Positions 36,701 through 47,983 are shown, numbered from the stretch's first letter. The stretch is 64,000 nucleotides of DNA from Liolophura sinensis (GCF_032854445.1 NC_088302.1:4461338-4525337), one strand, 5' to 3'. Numbers and translations: made by a program. Notes: a model not told the origin generated them from the letters alone.

Positions 36701-39700
36701 CTGACCACCTTCTTCATCATCATCTTCACCTTCATCATCACTGAAATCAGACAATGTGAATGATAAGGTCGCTACTTTTACTTTACTGAACAGTCAAATA
36801 GGAGACAACAGGGACTTTTTGTTTGATAATTTTCATTAAAAATTTATCACATACAATATCAATATAAAAATATATAAGAAATATAAATTTTTATGAAATT
36901 TTATGTCTTTATTGTACTTTTCTCACGGGAAACAACGCAGCACTTGGTCAAGGCTTATTTGACACATCCTTGTTTATTTATCTGATTGATGTTTTACGCC
37001 GTGCTCAAGAATATTTCACTCATATGATGCCGATTATGGTGGGAGGAAACCAAGTAGAGCCTGTGAGGAACCCCAAGACCATCCGCCAGTTGCTGACAGA
37101 CCTTCCTGGAGAGGAAATCAGCAGTCTCGTAAAACAAGGATAATCCAGTGCACTGTGCATATATACCTGTCATACAGTTTAATGTGTGCAATGTTATTTC
37201 TTGTCCTCTTTTTTTAATTCTTCTATTAATCAATATTTTTTACTTTAAAGTCTGGAATACAGAATTATTATTATTATTATTATTATTTTCTCACCTGAAT
37301 GACCCTAAAGCATCCACCCGTCCCATAGCCTCCATGGTACCCTGCACTATCTCTACACCTTCATCTCCTAACATGTTAGCTGTAAGCATGCAAAAAGATT
37401 TGTTCTTGTTTATTAAATCTCTTGTTTACAATTTAAGCCATAAGAACAAAAGAAATTCACAATTCTGTTTAAAAAAGTTGATGGGCAAGGAGATATCAAG
37501 TTTGTCTTGTTAATCATTAAAAAGTCCTTGGCAATTTCCCAATAAAACAAATCCCAAAACAAAACAAAAAAACGGCCTTTAATCAACAGGTCAGACAGTT
37601 ACAATGACAAATATGAGCTTAAAAGGAGACTGATTAGAACATAGAACAATGGACATACAATCCAAAAACTGCACAACAGCAACAAAACATCACATTTATT
37701 TACTGGAAATGACTTTTTTTACCAAAGACGTTCAAAATATAGCTATAATTCTGGGCTGGGTTGTGGAGACAAGATGCGTAATTCTGGGTTGGGTTGTAGA
37801 GACAAGACGTATAATTCTGGGCTGGGTTGTAGTGACAAGACGTATAATTCTGGGCTGGGTTGTAGAGACAAGACATATAATTCTGAGCTGGGTTGTAGAG
37901 ACAAGATGTATAATTCTGGGCTGGATTGTAGAGACAAGACATATAATTCTGGGCTGGGTTGTAGAGACAAGACATGATTTGAGCCATGATGGCGATGGAA
38001 AAAATCGGCACTGAAAATCCACAACTGCCACTGACCACTTATTTACCATATCTTCACTTTAAAAATTCACTGTCCAAGTCTGGAATTCAACAGGGCACAT
38101 CTTGTTTTAGAGGTTGGGAGTGCCACAAGTAGTGAGCACCCCTTGTTCTTATCCAGTTCCCCATGAACAACGAGAGCAGGGAAATATAAAACTTTTCTGC
38201 CCAAGTCTGGGATCGAATGAGTACATCATGTTCCTGGCATATCCAGGTTGTTTGTTATACCATACCATCTAAGTCTAATTTGACCAGGTCATCTTTGTTC
38301 TCCATGCTCTCTGCCACAGCCAAAGCCCCAGAGCGGCGTATCTCATTCCCAGACAATATTAGTTCCTACAACATTCAGCATATCACACAATAAGGTAATA
38401 CCAAATGATGGTAGGTTTTATCTGGAAACAAGAATGGTCAAGTCATCTAAGAAGAAAACTTTGTATTTGCTGGGTCCACTGAGTCCTCTCTTTGATTTTT
38501 TAAAAGAATTAATCAAATCATATCCTTTGATATCTGGGGTTGGTTGTCTTAAAAGAGAAGAGTGCATAGCGACTGCGATGGTGAGAAGCTCCTGTGTCGT
38601 TGTCCAGCACAATGTCACTTCAGTCCATATTAACATTAATACAGGCCTTAACTGCTAATACACTTTTGAACAACTGGGCCCTGCAATATTAAAACCTCAA
38701 ACACTGCATGTACACACTTACTTTTAATTTTAGGTGCTTTTCTTCTAAAGCTTTAGCCAAAGACTTGGCACCTTCTGTGCGTACCAAACAGTCCCCAAAA
38801 TTGAGTACTTCCAGCTTCTCCAGCTTGGGTAAGGCCTGTGTACAACAACAACAACCCAGTGATACCTGTGGTCTCAATGACAGAATGATCAAACACATAA
38901 AATGTATCCATGTTTTAATATTATATTAATATAATGATGAATAGTGAATGGTTTCATCCATCATTCAGGCCCTTGCTGGCTCACTCTACCAGAGCCTCTC
39001 TGGTGAATGATTCAAATCCAGCTAATCCAGCTCATTCCCCATAAACCTTCGACATCCCCAGTGAATTTTACAATGACTCTATTATTTGTCATTTAGAAAC
39101 TGCTGACTACACACAAAAATGAATGACAAAAGATGTGTTTGGGGAGATGCATGCAGTTTGGGCTGAGACGATATGCTACTGTCTGACATAATTTGTAATA
39201 TTGCCGTTGAATATTATACGGTTTGTAAATCAACTAAGTTTACGCCTGTGGTAGTCCGTAAATGATACAGATCTGTCCCACAACACTTTGTTCCATGGCC
39301 CCTTCGGCTAAACATAACTAAATCTTTGTAAACTATCTCAATATGATATCTTATGCAGTAGTTCTGTGTTATCATATGTCACTTCATGGAGTGAATGGAT
39401 AAGGGCTACGTCACAGCTTAGGCTGTGCAATCAGAAAAATTCTCAAGATGGCTGCCTGAACTCACACCAGCTATTTGTGCAGAATTGTCATTTTGTTCTG
39501 TATGTCGTTCTGTGAAATCTCATTAAAATGATGATGCTTTTCAGAAAGCTTGAGTATCCTGCTTTCAATTTGTTTTCTTTTATGTTTTAGCCAGGTGCAG
39601 TCTGTCCTGTCTTGTAAGCTGCATGCTAACGTACAACATGAATACCCACCTTTGCCATTGCAGCTGCCCCTTTCTCGGTGAAGGTGTTGTCATTAAGGTT

Positions 39701-42700
39701 GAGTACCCGTAGTCCAGGGTTAGCGGCCACAGCCTCTGACAGGGCTGTAATACCTGGGAAGTTGATCCCATTCTGTGGCATAGCCAGTTCCTCCAGGGTA
39801 CCAATAGCCTACAACACAATCCCATACATGTACACCTAGGTGGATTGATCCTTTATTTTTGCGCTCAAAATTATCTTCCTCGGTTTCAGGTATCGCCTTA
39901 TGGTAAGAAGATGGCCCAGGTGTTCAATGATCAATCAATGATCTGTTCATATAATCCTGTCAAAGTTATCTTATTTTACAAAGACACTGATGAATAACTA
40001 GAACAGCAGGTAAACATTTCAATGGCTAAAGGCGAGTGGCTTCAACAATAATGCATTACTTATTTTACTCAGGGGGTTTCTAAATATATCCAATAATATA
40101 TCAAAGAAGTTCAGGCTACCTGTATTGTTACACACTGATGTAAGACAAACAAAATCTCCAAACTACGATGTATTATTACAGTATTCCACAAAGATAAGAA
40201 CAGTCATAGCTCATAATGAGACCAGGTTTGGAATTGACACCGCATCAGCAGTATAGTGAGTTTGGCAGATGGTAGAGGGTGACTTTACCTCGAGGCTTGA
40301 CTTCTATTAGCACTATCAGAACTGCTCAGTGACGTTTTTAAGTTTACCTTGAAAGCCTGTGCTAAGGCTGTAGCTCCCTCATTTTCTAATCGATTTCGGC
40401 CAGATATAAACACTCGCAAGGACAGGGGTTTGCCGGCTGCTGAGCTACTCTCGTGACACTCCAACAGACTCTTAGCCAGCATCTACAATGTCCAATAGAC
40501 CAGCACACATTAGTACACTACCAGGCTAGTATTGGGAGATCCAGGAAGAGAACGAAGGTCAGGATTAATACAAATCTATATGGTTGCTTCCAAATAAATA
40601 CATCTTGACATTTTCTGACATTAACAGAATACTGTATTCCAAATTTCGACCAGAATAAATACAAGACAATCAAAATTCATTCTGAATGATTTCATTCAAG
40701 ATGGGGACCCAAAAATACATTTAAATGTGCCATCAGGACACAGGAGTTGAGGCAACGTGAGACAAATCGGTGTTCAGGGATGTTGCCAATGAATCTGACG
40801 TATGCATTCTTACAATACAATTTCACTTTCACTATGGCTGATAAGAATACCTTGTGGCACCATCGTCCCTGCCCCAGTCCCCAGTCTTCAGAAAATGAAC
40901 AGCCCAAGATAAACCAGATGTCTTGGTTTAAATTTTTTTTTCTTAGTTCACTTTTTTCATTTCTAATATTTAATGTTAACCACTTTCATTACCACACTGG
41001 TACAAAACTTGATATCGTTCTTCTTAATGGGATATGGGAATGAAAAAAATACAACATTCTGCTTACTGAAATCTTACGTTTCACACAAGTAGACAAACCA
41101 GACAATTTCATCGCATCACATTTGGGTGATGGAGTTGCATTTAGTTACCTTTCCTCCCCCAATGCCCAGCCCGTTGTTGTTGAGCCGCAGTTCCCGCAGC
41201 GAGTAACAGCTCGTGCTTGTGAGCAGTTGGACGATACCCTCTACACCTGTTGGCCCAAATGCATTGTCGCTGAGGTTCAGCTCTACCAGGTGAGCTTGTG
41301 CTGTGATGATGGCTGCACCCAGGCTTTTCTGTTAACATACACAGCATTATAAGATCAGTTTCAAATTAAAGAGTCACTGGCGTGACACAGGCTTCTGTTT
41401 TTAGTTTTAATCAGGATGACAAATTTAACACTTTCACCTGCTAGTAAAATCTCATGAACATGAGTCATTCTAGGTTTTAAAAGTCTTGCATAATGGCAGT
41501 CATTTACTTATAGAGTGTATGAATTAAACCCATTAGATTAAGCTCATTTCAAATAAACATAATATATGTGCATTTTGCTAGTTCTTCGATAATGCTCTTT
41601 TTTTGTATCCGACACTTTAAATACTTATACATGTATATTAAATTACTGTGTTTCACCTAAAGTTTAGCATATTTCACGTGACTCTGATTGAATCTGACAT
41701 TCTTGCACCTTAAGGGGTCACATACAAGCTGTTTGTGATTTATTCATGCACCTCATGGGGACACATAAAAACTGTTTGTGATTTATTCATGCACCTTATG
41801 GGGTCACATAAACGCTGTTTGTCATTTATTCATGCACCTTATTGGGTCACATGATCGCTGTTTTAGATTTATTCATGCACCTTATTGGTCACATAAAAAC
41901 TGTTTTTGATTTAATCATGCACCTTATGGGGTCACATAAAAACTGTGAATTATTCATGCACCTTATGGGGTCACATAAAAACTGTGAATTATTCATGCAC
42001 CTTATTGGGTCACATAAAAACTGTGAATTATTCATGCACCTTATGGGGTCACACAAAAACTGTGAATTATTCATGCACCTTATGGGGTCACACAAAAACT
42101 GTGAATTATTCATGCACCTTATGGGGTCACATAAACGCTGTTTGTCATTTATTCATGCACCTTATTGGTCACATAAAAACTGTTTTTGATTTAATCATGC
42201 ACCTTATGGGGTCACATAAAAACTGTGAATTATTCATGCACCTTATGGGGTCACATAAAAACTGTGAATTATTCATGCACCTTATTGGGTCACATAAAAA
42301 CTGTGAATTATTCATGCACCTTATGGGGTCACACAAAAACTGTGAATTATTCATGCACCTTATGGGGTCACACAAAAACTGTGAATTATTCATGCACCTT
42401 ATTGGGTCACATAAAAGTTTTTGTGAAGTATGATTAATTTCTTATCAGAAAAAATAAAGTGTTGTCTTCCAAAGTTTATTTTAAGGCCTTCATGTGCTTC
42501 TGAAAGGTTACTTTTCGTACTTAAGTTAAGGTGAAATACAGCAGACTAAAGAGTTACTGTCTGATTATTTGTTTGTTTTTTATTTACACTTCTCTCCAGA
42601 TTGACTTCATAGTTCAAACATATGTTCAAAATTCATCCCTAACAAACTACACCATGACTTAAAAAAAATGTGTATCATTTAATTCTCAAACAAGCGAGAT

Positions 42701-45700
42701 GCATAGAGACAAATTTACACTTCTAATAAAGAAAAATACAACCTAAAACATATACTTGCTTTAAATACAATGTATTTCAGTTTTATGAGTAAATTTGTCT
42801 GAGAGAGCAGGGCATTACCAGTGCTGGGGGAATTTCTGTTTTCAACCGCCCTGTAAACATGTCACTCCACAAAGCCCGCTGTGAAAATAAAAAGATGTCT
42901 TCTACAAATTGTGTTATATGGAAATTACGAAGACATTCAGTAATACCAATGATATAAGTTCACATATCAAACAGAAAACCTCTAATTCAGAAAACAGACT
43001 GATCGAAAATAAATTTACCACCACATGATAACAGGCATTGTCTTAAATGGTTCACATATAAGCTACCAAAGTCTTTGTGAGATTTCTTCGAGCAGATAAA
43101 CTGAAAGAGATTGACAGATAAACTCATTTAGCAGTCAATATCATTTAGCAAGAGACAAACTGAGTCGAGTTGCATGTACCTCAAATTCTGGATGCTTTTC
43201 TAAAGCCTTGCCAATAACCTTTGCAGCCTCTGCACCCATGGTATTTCCTTCAAGTCGAAGGGCAGTCATATGGGGACATTTCTCAATACCTTCTGCTATT
43301 TCTTTGGCTACAGAAAAAAAAGTTAAATTTACAATCAAACAGAACAGAATTTCAAGCTTTGGCCAATCTTCAATTTACTGTGTAGGCGACTTTGGAGCAC
43401 CACAGACACCAAAGCCTGAGGCACTCAAGAGATACGGAAGCAGGATGATTGTGAAAATTCTCTCCATGGGAATGGCATCTTCTGACAAGTTGTGTGATGT
43501 GCATACTTACTGGTAAGGACACAGTGATTTAGCTGAGTTTTCTTTGTCTATAGTCTTTACTGCATGCTCTCCATTTCACTTGAAAGAGTGCCAGGTAAAG
43601 CATGAACTGGGAGCTTTCCTGAATGCATCCTCAAGAGGACTTAACATTGAGTCAAAGGCCAGAATACTGTAATTCTTCAGCCTTTTTGCATGTCTGCAAG
43701 GTGTTTATTCAAGCATATTCTGAAAACATTATTCTGTGTTGACTGATAAGATTATACTTTTTGCATAGCCCTGAAACTGGCCAATACAACCAACAAATTA
43801 TAAATCAAATTATAAATGTACATTAAATGTACTGAAAGTTGCTCTTTCATAAGCAAAAACGTTGAGGAATTACAGTATGTTGAAGTAGATTTAATGTTTA
43901 ATTTAGTTTCGACATGAACTATGTCATGATCGTACCAGCAACTGAAAAAAAAAAGACAATCCCTAACAAGTGATTCTCAATGGATAACACATCTGTACAC
44001 AGTGTAGTGTTGTTGTTACAGTGGGCAGAAAGCTCAGTAGCTGACATGTCCCCTGTAATTTTTTTAAATAAATGTAGAAAACAATTCAAACAAATTGTCA
44101 TTCTCAGTATGTCTAGGCTTTATAAAGAGTAAATGTTGATGGCAAAGCAATCCTAGTCCCAAATGTCTCCTTCGAGCAATGTTGTATTGGAGACACAGGT
44201 GACAAGCATCCTGCCTTGTCAACATGCTCACAAAATTATCACCAACAGAGAAACTGTACCATTGCACATACCTGTGTGAACACTCATATTTCTTTGTGAG
44301 CAAGCGCAAGACTGGTTGGATTAAAAGTTGCCACACAAATCATTATCAAAAGAGACGTTCTCTTGAAAACCAATACCTCCATCTTAAATCTACTAGTTTG
44401 AATATTCAACTCTTTTCCCCTGATTTTGAGACTTTTTCACTCATTAGAGTTATAAATGCAACTGAGCTAGTTTGGCATGGGGAAAGTTTAAACCCTATTT
44501 TGATGGTGATACTTTTAATCCACTAAAGTGTGAAAGAGCACAGACATGTCTTTCTCGCACAAATACTGGTGCTCACCCATGTGCAACAGTACAATCTGTC
44601 TGTCTACGGGTCAAGATCAGAGGGCACAGACATATATGGAGAAAAATGTGTTATTTCTTGACGTAAACTGTCCTGATCAAGAGGAAAATGGAAGTAGAAC
44701 AAGTTTCATGGCAAGGCAAACTCAGTCAGATTAGCATGGATGATTCCATTTTTTATGCACATGACTAGATGCACATGATATACACATCCAATACAAGTTA
44801 AGAAGGAGACAGCTGGGGACAACGCAATCCAAATTGGCTAACAGTCACTATGCTGGACAAAGTGCAGTGCTGTGTGGATACCAATAGAATCTTCATAGAC
44901 CTCAAGCCTCTGTGTTAGTAAGAGCTTGGTAGGGTTGAAAACTGTTTAAGATGTACTGTTTACAAAATGAGGTGTGACGTGTCAGAGGACAATAAGCCGC
45001 GCCAACATCCGGTGCGGGCGACTCCATTTTGCCAAAGAACAAGTCATGAAGTCTTCTGTATTAGGAGGAGAACTGCCATCGGAAACCACCGAAGTGCAGT
45101 TTGTACATTTCTGGCAGAACTCTTCTTCCCATATGGTAACGAACAGTACATTTCGTTTTCCGCTTGACGATCGGGAAACCGAAATGTTGGACGCAGACTT
45201 CGAGTTTACACAAACAAGCCGGCAGTTTTAACACCTCTCACTGGCTGAGAGGCAATGCACCCCCAGCATAAATTAACCCCCAGCTGATGGCCTCAGCGCT
45301 TTACGCCAGCTTTGCCGTTTTCAGATTTTACGTGTAAGGCGAGGAAAAATTGCAAAATTATGCAGCAGGCACCACCAGATAGAAAAAAATGTGCTCTTTT
45401 CAGCCCATAGTGTCATGTTTTTAAGTTTTCTTCTCCTTTAATCCATTTTGTGATAAATATTACAAACCATAAACATCTCAACATCCTAAAGTTTGAGGAT
45501 GCTTATGTTGATTGAGTATTTCATAGGCTGCGTGTGACCCGAGATTCCTTCATGGTGCTTAAAGGAGATCACTAACAACTTTACTTTCAAACTAAATGTT
45601 CCCTAGACACAATATTTATGCTATGTCGGTCTATAAACTGTTTCTAAAAAAATATTATGTTAATTAGTTCCATTTAAAAAAAAAAAAAAAGTTGGACCCT

Positions 45701-47983
45701 CTGCCAATATTGTCAGTGGCAGAGCCCTGGCCGGGTGACATCATGCCAGTAAGACCTACCAGGATTATGTATTGAAAAGCCCTGCAAAAAATTGCCAAAG
45801 GCATTGTCGAATCCATGCCTACCCATTATGTGCTTTTTCAGAAGCCATCGTAAATCTTAATCTATAATTACCCCTAATTACACCTCTTAACTGGCACCCT
45901 GAAAATCATATAAGTAAAATAGTTTCAAAAAAAATAATTTGGAAAATAGTTGAATTTGAGACTTGTATTAGATTCTGGAAAAGTGTGTACAGCATAGTGA
46001 CTGGGCGATACGATGACCGATTTTCGCTCACATACCGGCCACGTAGATGACAAAAACCCGCTCGGTTTCGCTGTCCACAGACTTTTAATTTTTACAGCCA
46101 AGAGGATCCATGCAGTCAGGCTAAATGAATTGCAGTGATGAGATAAGCCTGTGTCACTCAACATCAGTGAAAGTAGAGATGGAGCTAATATTTTGTTTCA
46201 AAAATTATCCCCAGCAAAAATAAATAAGGCTTGAATTATACCGAATGGAAACAGTGATTGGTAACACATAGAAACACCAATTTAAATTTTGTCTTGGTTC
46301 CCCGATACAGGCTTCAAGGTATGGCACGCTGTGGGGTATCATATCTGCACAGCAGCCTGTTGGCTAGGTGTGGACTGCGCCGGAGTACTGCCCTGTAGCC
46401 CCATAGCCATTGTACAGGTGGGCCAAAGCTAGCAGCTCCAATAAGTGCCTGTCACAGCCTTCTGTTTCAAACAAACAAGTAGCTAAATAAAACAACTTCT
46501 GCCTTCCAAGAGTGTAAATCCAGACATCTTTTCTTTTTCACTCTTTTGGGGGTATATTATAAGGCTCGTCCTTCGGCCTTTCTTTTTAGAAGGCATGGCT
46601 GAAGTAGCAAGTCTCGTACAACTACAGTCGAGGATCAAAGGATGGTTCTGATGAGATCTAATCCATATTTTTTCAATCTGTGGTGTTTTTAAGTCATGTT
46701 TGTAACTTTATAGCATCCTGTGTTGTGCTACTGCAGTCGCAAGCGACACTTGGGCATGGAATAATCTCAAAATTAGCTGTAAAAGTATATCGATTGTCTT
46801 CTCTTGCCTGTGTTGTGCACAAAGACAAGCCTCACATGCCTGCAGCGAATGTACCATCTTTGACAAGCGCTGGTAACTCCATCAGGTTCATAAATGGAGC
46901 GCGCTCTGACGTTAATTTGGGGTAGCCCTGGATGGGTTCTCTTTAGCCCGGTAGGGTGAATTGGAAAATTTTGGAAAACAGTTGATTACTAACGTACCTC
47001 ACCCATCCAGCCACTCCTTTGCAATGCTTAAGGTCCTGGGGCACCTGACTGTTAAAATCCCGAGATGTCGATCATCCCACAGGTATATATCCACCCATAT
47101 TTATTACAGTCCCCATCTCCGCTGACTTTTCATTTACGAAATGGCTGCCATCTACACGGCACACATGCCCAGCCAGGCAGCTGGATACAAAACTATCCCT
47201 CCCTTCAATTATGCTGGTTATGAAGTCCTTTTGTTGTTATGCAATCATACCCATGCTAGTTTGAATCCCATTTACTTTAAATGGTATAAATAGCGTGTTA
47301 GGGAACCAAACCAGAGTACGTGCCATTGTTTTGACTTGCCTGACCTCCACAAATGAAGCCAGTAAGGGTCAGCCATTTCGTATCCACCTGCCTAGCAGAC
47401 ATTTTGTAAATGAGAAGTCAGTGAAGAGGGAGACTTTAATAAAAATGGATGGATACTTACCTTTGGGATGATCGACATCTCAGGATTTGAACAGTTAGGT
47501 GCCCTAGGACCCTAAGCATTGTAAAGGAGTGGCTGGATGGGCGAGGTACATTGGTAATTAACTATTTACCGAAATTTTACAATTCATCCTACCGGACTTA
47601 AGGGGACCCAGCCATGACTGCGCAAGGCCCTGCGAGCTAAGTTTGGAACCGTTCTTAGCTGAAAAAAATCATTGCCAACCTAATATCAGACTAAGTAAAA
47701 CGCAGTTCGAGCTGAAAGTTAACTTTAACTTAATTAAACTTTGTCGACAATAGTGAAAAGGGTTGGAACCAAATACATTTTACTTCTTTTAAATTGAGTT
47801 GAAAACTTCCACAAAATACAGTGTTGTTGTTGGTGGTAGCCTACTCGGACTGCACAGTGCAAACTTACCATCATCCCCTGTGTTTAATTTGAGCCCCTTT
47901 CCAGCGAAACTCAGCTCGTGTTGGACATTAACCTTTGTTTGAGCAAGTTTGTCCACAACGGCAGAAATGTCGGAATCAGACAT
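30689..47983 (-). CDS. RANGAP1: Ran GTPase-activating protein 1 (RanGAP1), complete gene, 17 coding exons
   Basis: Role (family): activates GTP hydrolysis by Ran on the cytoplasmic side of nuclear pores and keeps RanGTP low in the cytosol; its SUMO-modified C-terminal domain docks on RanBP2/Nup358 in vertebrates. Seen: coding exons 47983-47869, 43307-43180, 42878-42819, 41328-41149, 40482-40348, 39808-39650, 38835-38722, 38365-38266, 37379-37295, 36740-36683, 36069-36013, 34584-34489, 34207-34163, 33749-33689, 32055-31964, 31458-31334 and 30758-30689 join without a break to about 559 residues (human about 587). Residues about 1-355 are the leucine-rich repeat GAP domain, with [46 protein letters not shown] and NFGDCLVR. 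Residues about 359-397 are acidic. The rest is the RanGAP1 C-terminal domain with SUMO consensus IKGE. One intron is GC-AG; all others are GT-AG. Confidence 0.97.
31334..31458 (-). CDS. RANGAP1: RanGAP1 exon 16 (C-terminal domain)
   Basis: Acceptor CCATTTCAG, donor GTGAGT. It encodes [20 protein letters not shown] and [20 protein letters not shown] then CK. Reading on without splicing would stop at once (AAG TGA); the donor at TGCAA|GTGAGT joins it to exon 17. Confidence 0.93.
31964..32055 (-). CDS. RANGAP1: RanGAP1 exon 15 (ends at SUMO-acceptor lysine)
   Basis: Acceptor TGTCTGCAG. It encodes [20 protein letters not shown] and [11 protein letters not shown]. The donor is AAG then GCAAGT, a GC donor in the usual strong context. 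The final Lys aligns with the vertebrate SUMO-1 acceptor lysine (LLKSED). Confidence 0.93.
32842..33022 (-). mobile_element. SINE fragment with internal duplication
   Basis: Reverse-strand tail and body (GATTGGTGTTTAAGGCCGTA, then ATATTTCACTGATACG). The GCCGGTGGCCATCATTATGG segment is present twice in tandem (about 32883 and 32914). Confidence 0.75.
33440..33642 (+). mobile_element. SINE copy
   Basis: GTGGTTGCTGTGAGTTCAAA, GTGGGAAGGTCTGCCAGCAA, CGGTTTCCTCCCACCATAAT, then TCTTGAGTACTGCATATAAC and ACCAATCAAATAAATAAT. It lies 47 nt downstream (minus strand) of RanGAP1 exon 14. Confidence 0.8.
33689..33749 (-). CDS. RANGAP1: RanGAP1 exon 14
   Basis: Acceptor TTTGTAG, donor GTAAAC. It encodes [20 protein letters not shown] and ends with the first base of Asp. 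Two SINE fragments flank it closely, at 33440-33642 and 33854-34043. Confidence 0.88.
33854..34043 (+). mobile_element. SINE copy, diverged
   Basis: CTCCGTGGTTAGCATACCAG resembles the A-box end; the body contains TTTCCTTCTACTACAATGCT and GCCGTCATATAAATGAAAT; the tail is CAATCAAACAAATCC. Confidence 0.7.
34163..34207 (-). CDS. RANGAP1: RanGAP1 exon 13
   Basis: Fifteen codons, [15 protein letters not shown], between TTGCACAG and GTAAGT, in the same frame as both neighbours. Confidence 0.88.
34489..34584 (-). CDS. RANGAP1: RanGAP1 exon 12 (start of C-terminal domain)
   Basis: Acceptor GTCTGACAG, donor GTGAGT. Thirty-two codons; [14 protein letters not shown] matches the conserved F-FPSP-KLL-LG entry of the RanGAP1 C-terminal domain. 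Confidence 0.94.
35283..35410 (+). mobile_element. SINE 3' fragment
   Basis: AGGTTTGCCCGTAACCTGAG, CGGTTTCCTCTCATTATAAT, then TTCAGTACAACATAAAACAC and CAATCAAATAAATATATA. Confidence 0.75.
35717..36030. repeat. Minisatellite, 74-bp unit, about 4 copies, spanning an exon-donor junction
   Basis: On the minus strand the unit is CCCTCATTTACAG then GTGAAGGGAGAGTC and intron sequence. The copy at 36013 is the true end of RanGAP1 exon 11. Copies at 35939 and 35865 read CAG-ATGAAG (donor lost); the copy at 35791 keeps CAG-GTGAAG. Confidence 0.92.
36013..36069 (-). CDS. RANGAP1: RanGAP1 exon 11 (acidic region)
   Basis: Acceptor TGTTTCAG, donor GTGAAG. Nineteen whole codons, [19 protein letters not shown], phase 0 at both ends, so skipping would keep the frame. 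Its last 13 nt (CCCTCATTTACAG) and donor recur in the 74-bp array immediately downstream. Confidence 0.9.
36683..36740 (-). CDS. RANGAP1: RanGAP1 exon 10 (acidic region)
   Basis: Acceptor TGATTTCAG, donor GTCAGG. It encodes [20 protein letters not shown], the start of the acidic linker found in animal RanGAP1; shorter than in vertebrates. Confidence 0.92.
36974..37120 (-). mobile_element. SINE fragment
   Basis: Reverse complement of the family tail (GATTGATGTTTTACGCCGTG, CTCAAGAATATTTCACTCAT) and body (GGTGGGAGGAAACCAAG, CAGACCTTCCTGGAGAGGAA). Confidence 0.8.
37265..37288. repeat. (ATT)n microsatellite
   Basis: About eight ATT triplets directly next to the donor of RanGAP1 exon 9 (GTGAGA at 37294-37289, minus strand). 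Confidence 0.95.
37295..37379 (-). CDS. RANGAP1: RanGAP1 exon 9 (end of LRR domain)
   Basis: Acceptor GCTTACAG, donor GTGAGA. It encodes [20 protein letters not shown] and RVDALGSF, the last repeat and cap of the GAP domain. Confidence 0.92.
37741..37975. repeat. Minisatellite, 33-bp unit, 7 copies
   Basis: Unit: ATAATTCTGGGCTGGGTTGT then AGAGACAAGACGT. It lies in the RanGAP1 intron between exons 8 and 9. The 33-bp period keeps several frames open on both strands. Confidence 0.95.
38266..38365 (-). CDS. RANGAP1: RanGAP1 exon 8 (LRR)
   Basis: Acceptor ATGTTGTAG, donor GTATGG. It encodes [20 protein letters not shown] and [13 protein letters not shown], and ends with the first base of an Ala codon. 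Confidence 0.94.
38722..38835 (-). CDS. RANGAP1: RanGAP1 exon 7 (LRR)
   Basis: Acceptor TACACAG, donor GTAAGT. Thirty-eight codons with [20 protein letters not shown], a strongly conserved repeat. Confidence 0.95.
39650..39808 (-). CDS. RANGAP1: RanGAP1 exon 6 (LRRs)
   Basis: Acceptor GTGTTGTAG, donor GTGGGT. Fifty-three codons including [20 protein letters not shown] and [20 protein letters not shown], two consecutive leucine-rich repeats. Confidence 0.96.
40348..40482 (-). CDS. RANGAP1: RanGAP1 exon 5 (LRR)
   Basis: Forty-five codons between TTGTAG and GTAAAC, including [20 protein letters not shown] and [11 protein letters not shown]; the GRNRLEN motif is shared by RanGAPs from yeast to human. 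Confidence 0.96.
41149..41328 (-). CDS. RANGAP1: RanGAP1 exon 4 (LRRs, catalytic-loop region)
   Basis: Acceptor TGTTAACAG, donor GTAACT. Sixty codons include [19 protein letters not shown] and [17 protein letters not shown]. The LNNNGLG loop corresponds to the Asn-containing loop that contacts Ran in yeast Rna1p. Confidence 0.96.
41705..42418. repeat. Minisatellite, about 39-bp unit, with a 280-bp higher-order duplication
   Basis: Unit: TCATGCACCTTATGGGGTCA then CATAAAAACTGTGAATTAT; early copies are longer, with TTTGTGATTTAT. The block 41889-42113 recurs apparently unchanged at 42169-42393. It lies in the RanGAP1 intron between exons 3 and 4. Confidence 0.95.
42423..42556 (+). repeat. Dispersed repeat shared with 49690-49830
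   Basis: TTATGTGCTTCTGAAAG-type segment followed by AAGTTAAGGTGAAATACAG; the other copy reads ATGTGCTTCTGAAAGTGCAT and CTTGGGGTGAAATACAG. Diverged, roughly 130 bp. Confidence 0.6.
42819..42878 (-). CDS. RANGAP1: RanGAP1 exon 3
   Basis: Twenty codons, [20 protein letters not shown], flanked by TTTTCACAG and GTAATG. The [13 protein letters not shown] motif is diagnostic of RanGAP1. Confidence 0.96.
43180..43307 (-). CDS. RANGAP1: RanGAP1 exon 2 (first LRR)
   Basis: Acceptor TTTTTTCTGTAG, donor GTACAT. It encodes [20 protein letters not shown] and [19 protein letters not shown], the first leucine-rich repeat. It lies 4.56 kb from exon 1. Confidence 0.95.
44966..45441 (+). mobile_element. TTAA-ended element, copy 1 (5' end unclear)
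   Basis: Nearly collinear with 51890-52353, for example CCGCTTGACGATCGGGAAAC, AATTGCAAAATTATGCAGCA and TTCTTCTCCTTTAA. The left terminus is not identifiable; the right one is TTCTCCTTTAA as in copy 2. Confidence 0.8.
46922..47620. mobile_element. Fold-back element, about 700 bp
   Basis: Two inverted arms of about 250-280 bp (roughly 46922-47195 and 47372-47620). CCCATCCAGCCACTCCTTT on the left answers AAAGGAGTGGCTGGATGGG on the right; GAGATGTCGATCATCCCA answers TGGGATGATCGACATCTC. The loop of about 170 bp has no coding frame. Confidence 0.85.
47869..47983 (-). CDS. RANGAP1: RanGAP1 exon 1 (start codon)
   Basis: ATG at 47983-47981 begins [20 protein letters not shown], then [16 protein letters not shown]. 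The SF-GK-LKLNT match to RanGAP1 N-termini fixes the start. Donor GTAAGT at 47868. Confidence 0.95.

Larger units (their letters stand above)
43308..47868. other. RanGAP1 intron 1, 4.56 kb
   Basis: No further exon recognised. It contains one copy of a TTAA-ended element (44966-45441) and the 700-bp fold-back element (46922-47620). Confidence 0.7.

Noticed and set aside
44974-45231. 85-codon frame as a gene
   Set aside because: It lies wholly inside one copy of a dispersed TTAA-ended element and is not kept open in the second copy.
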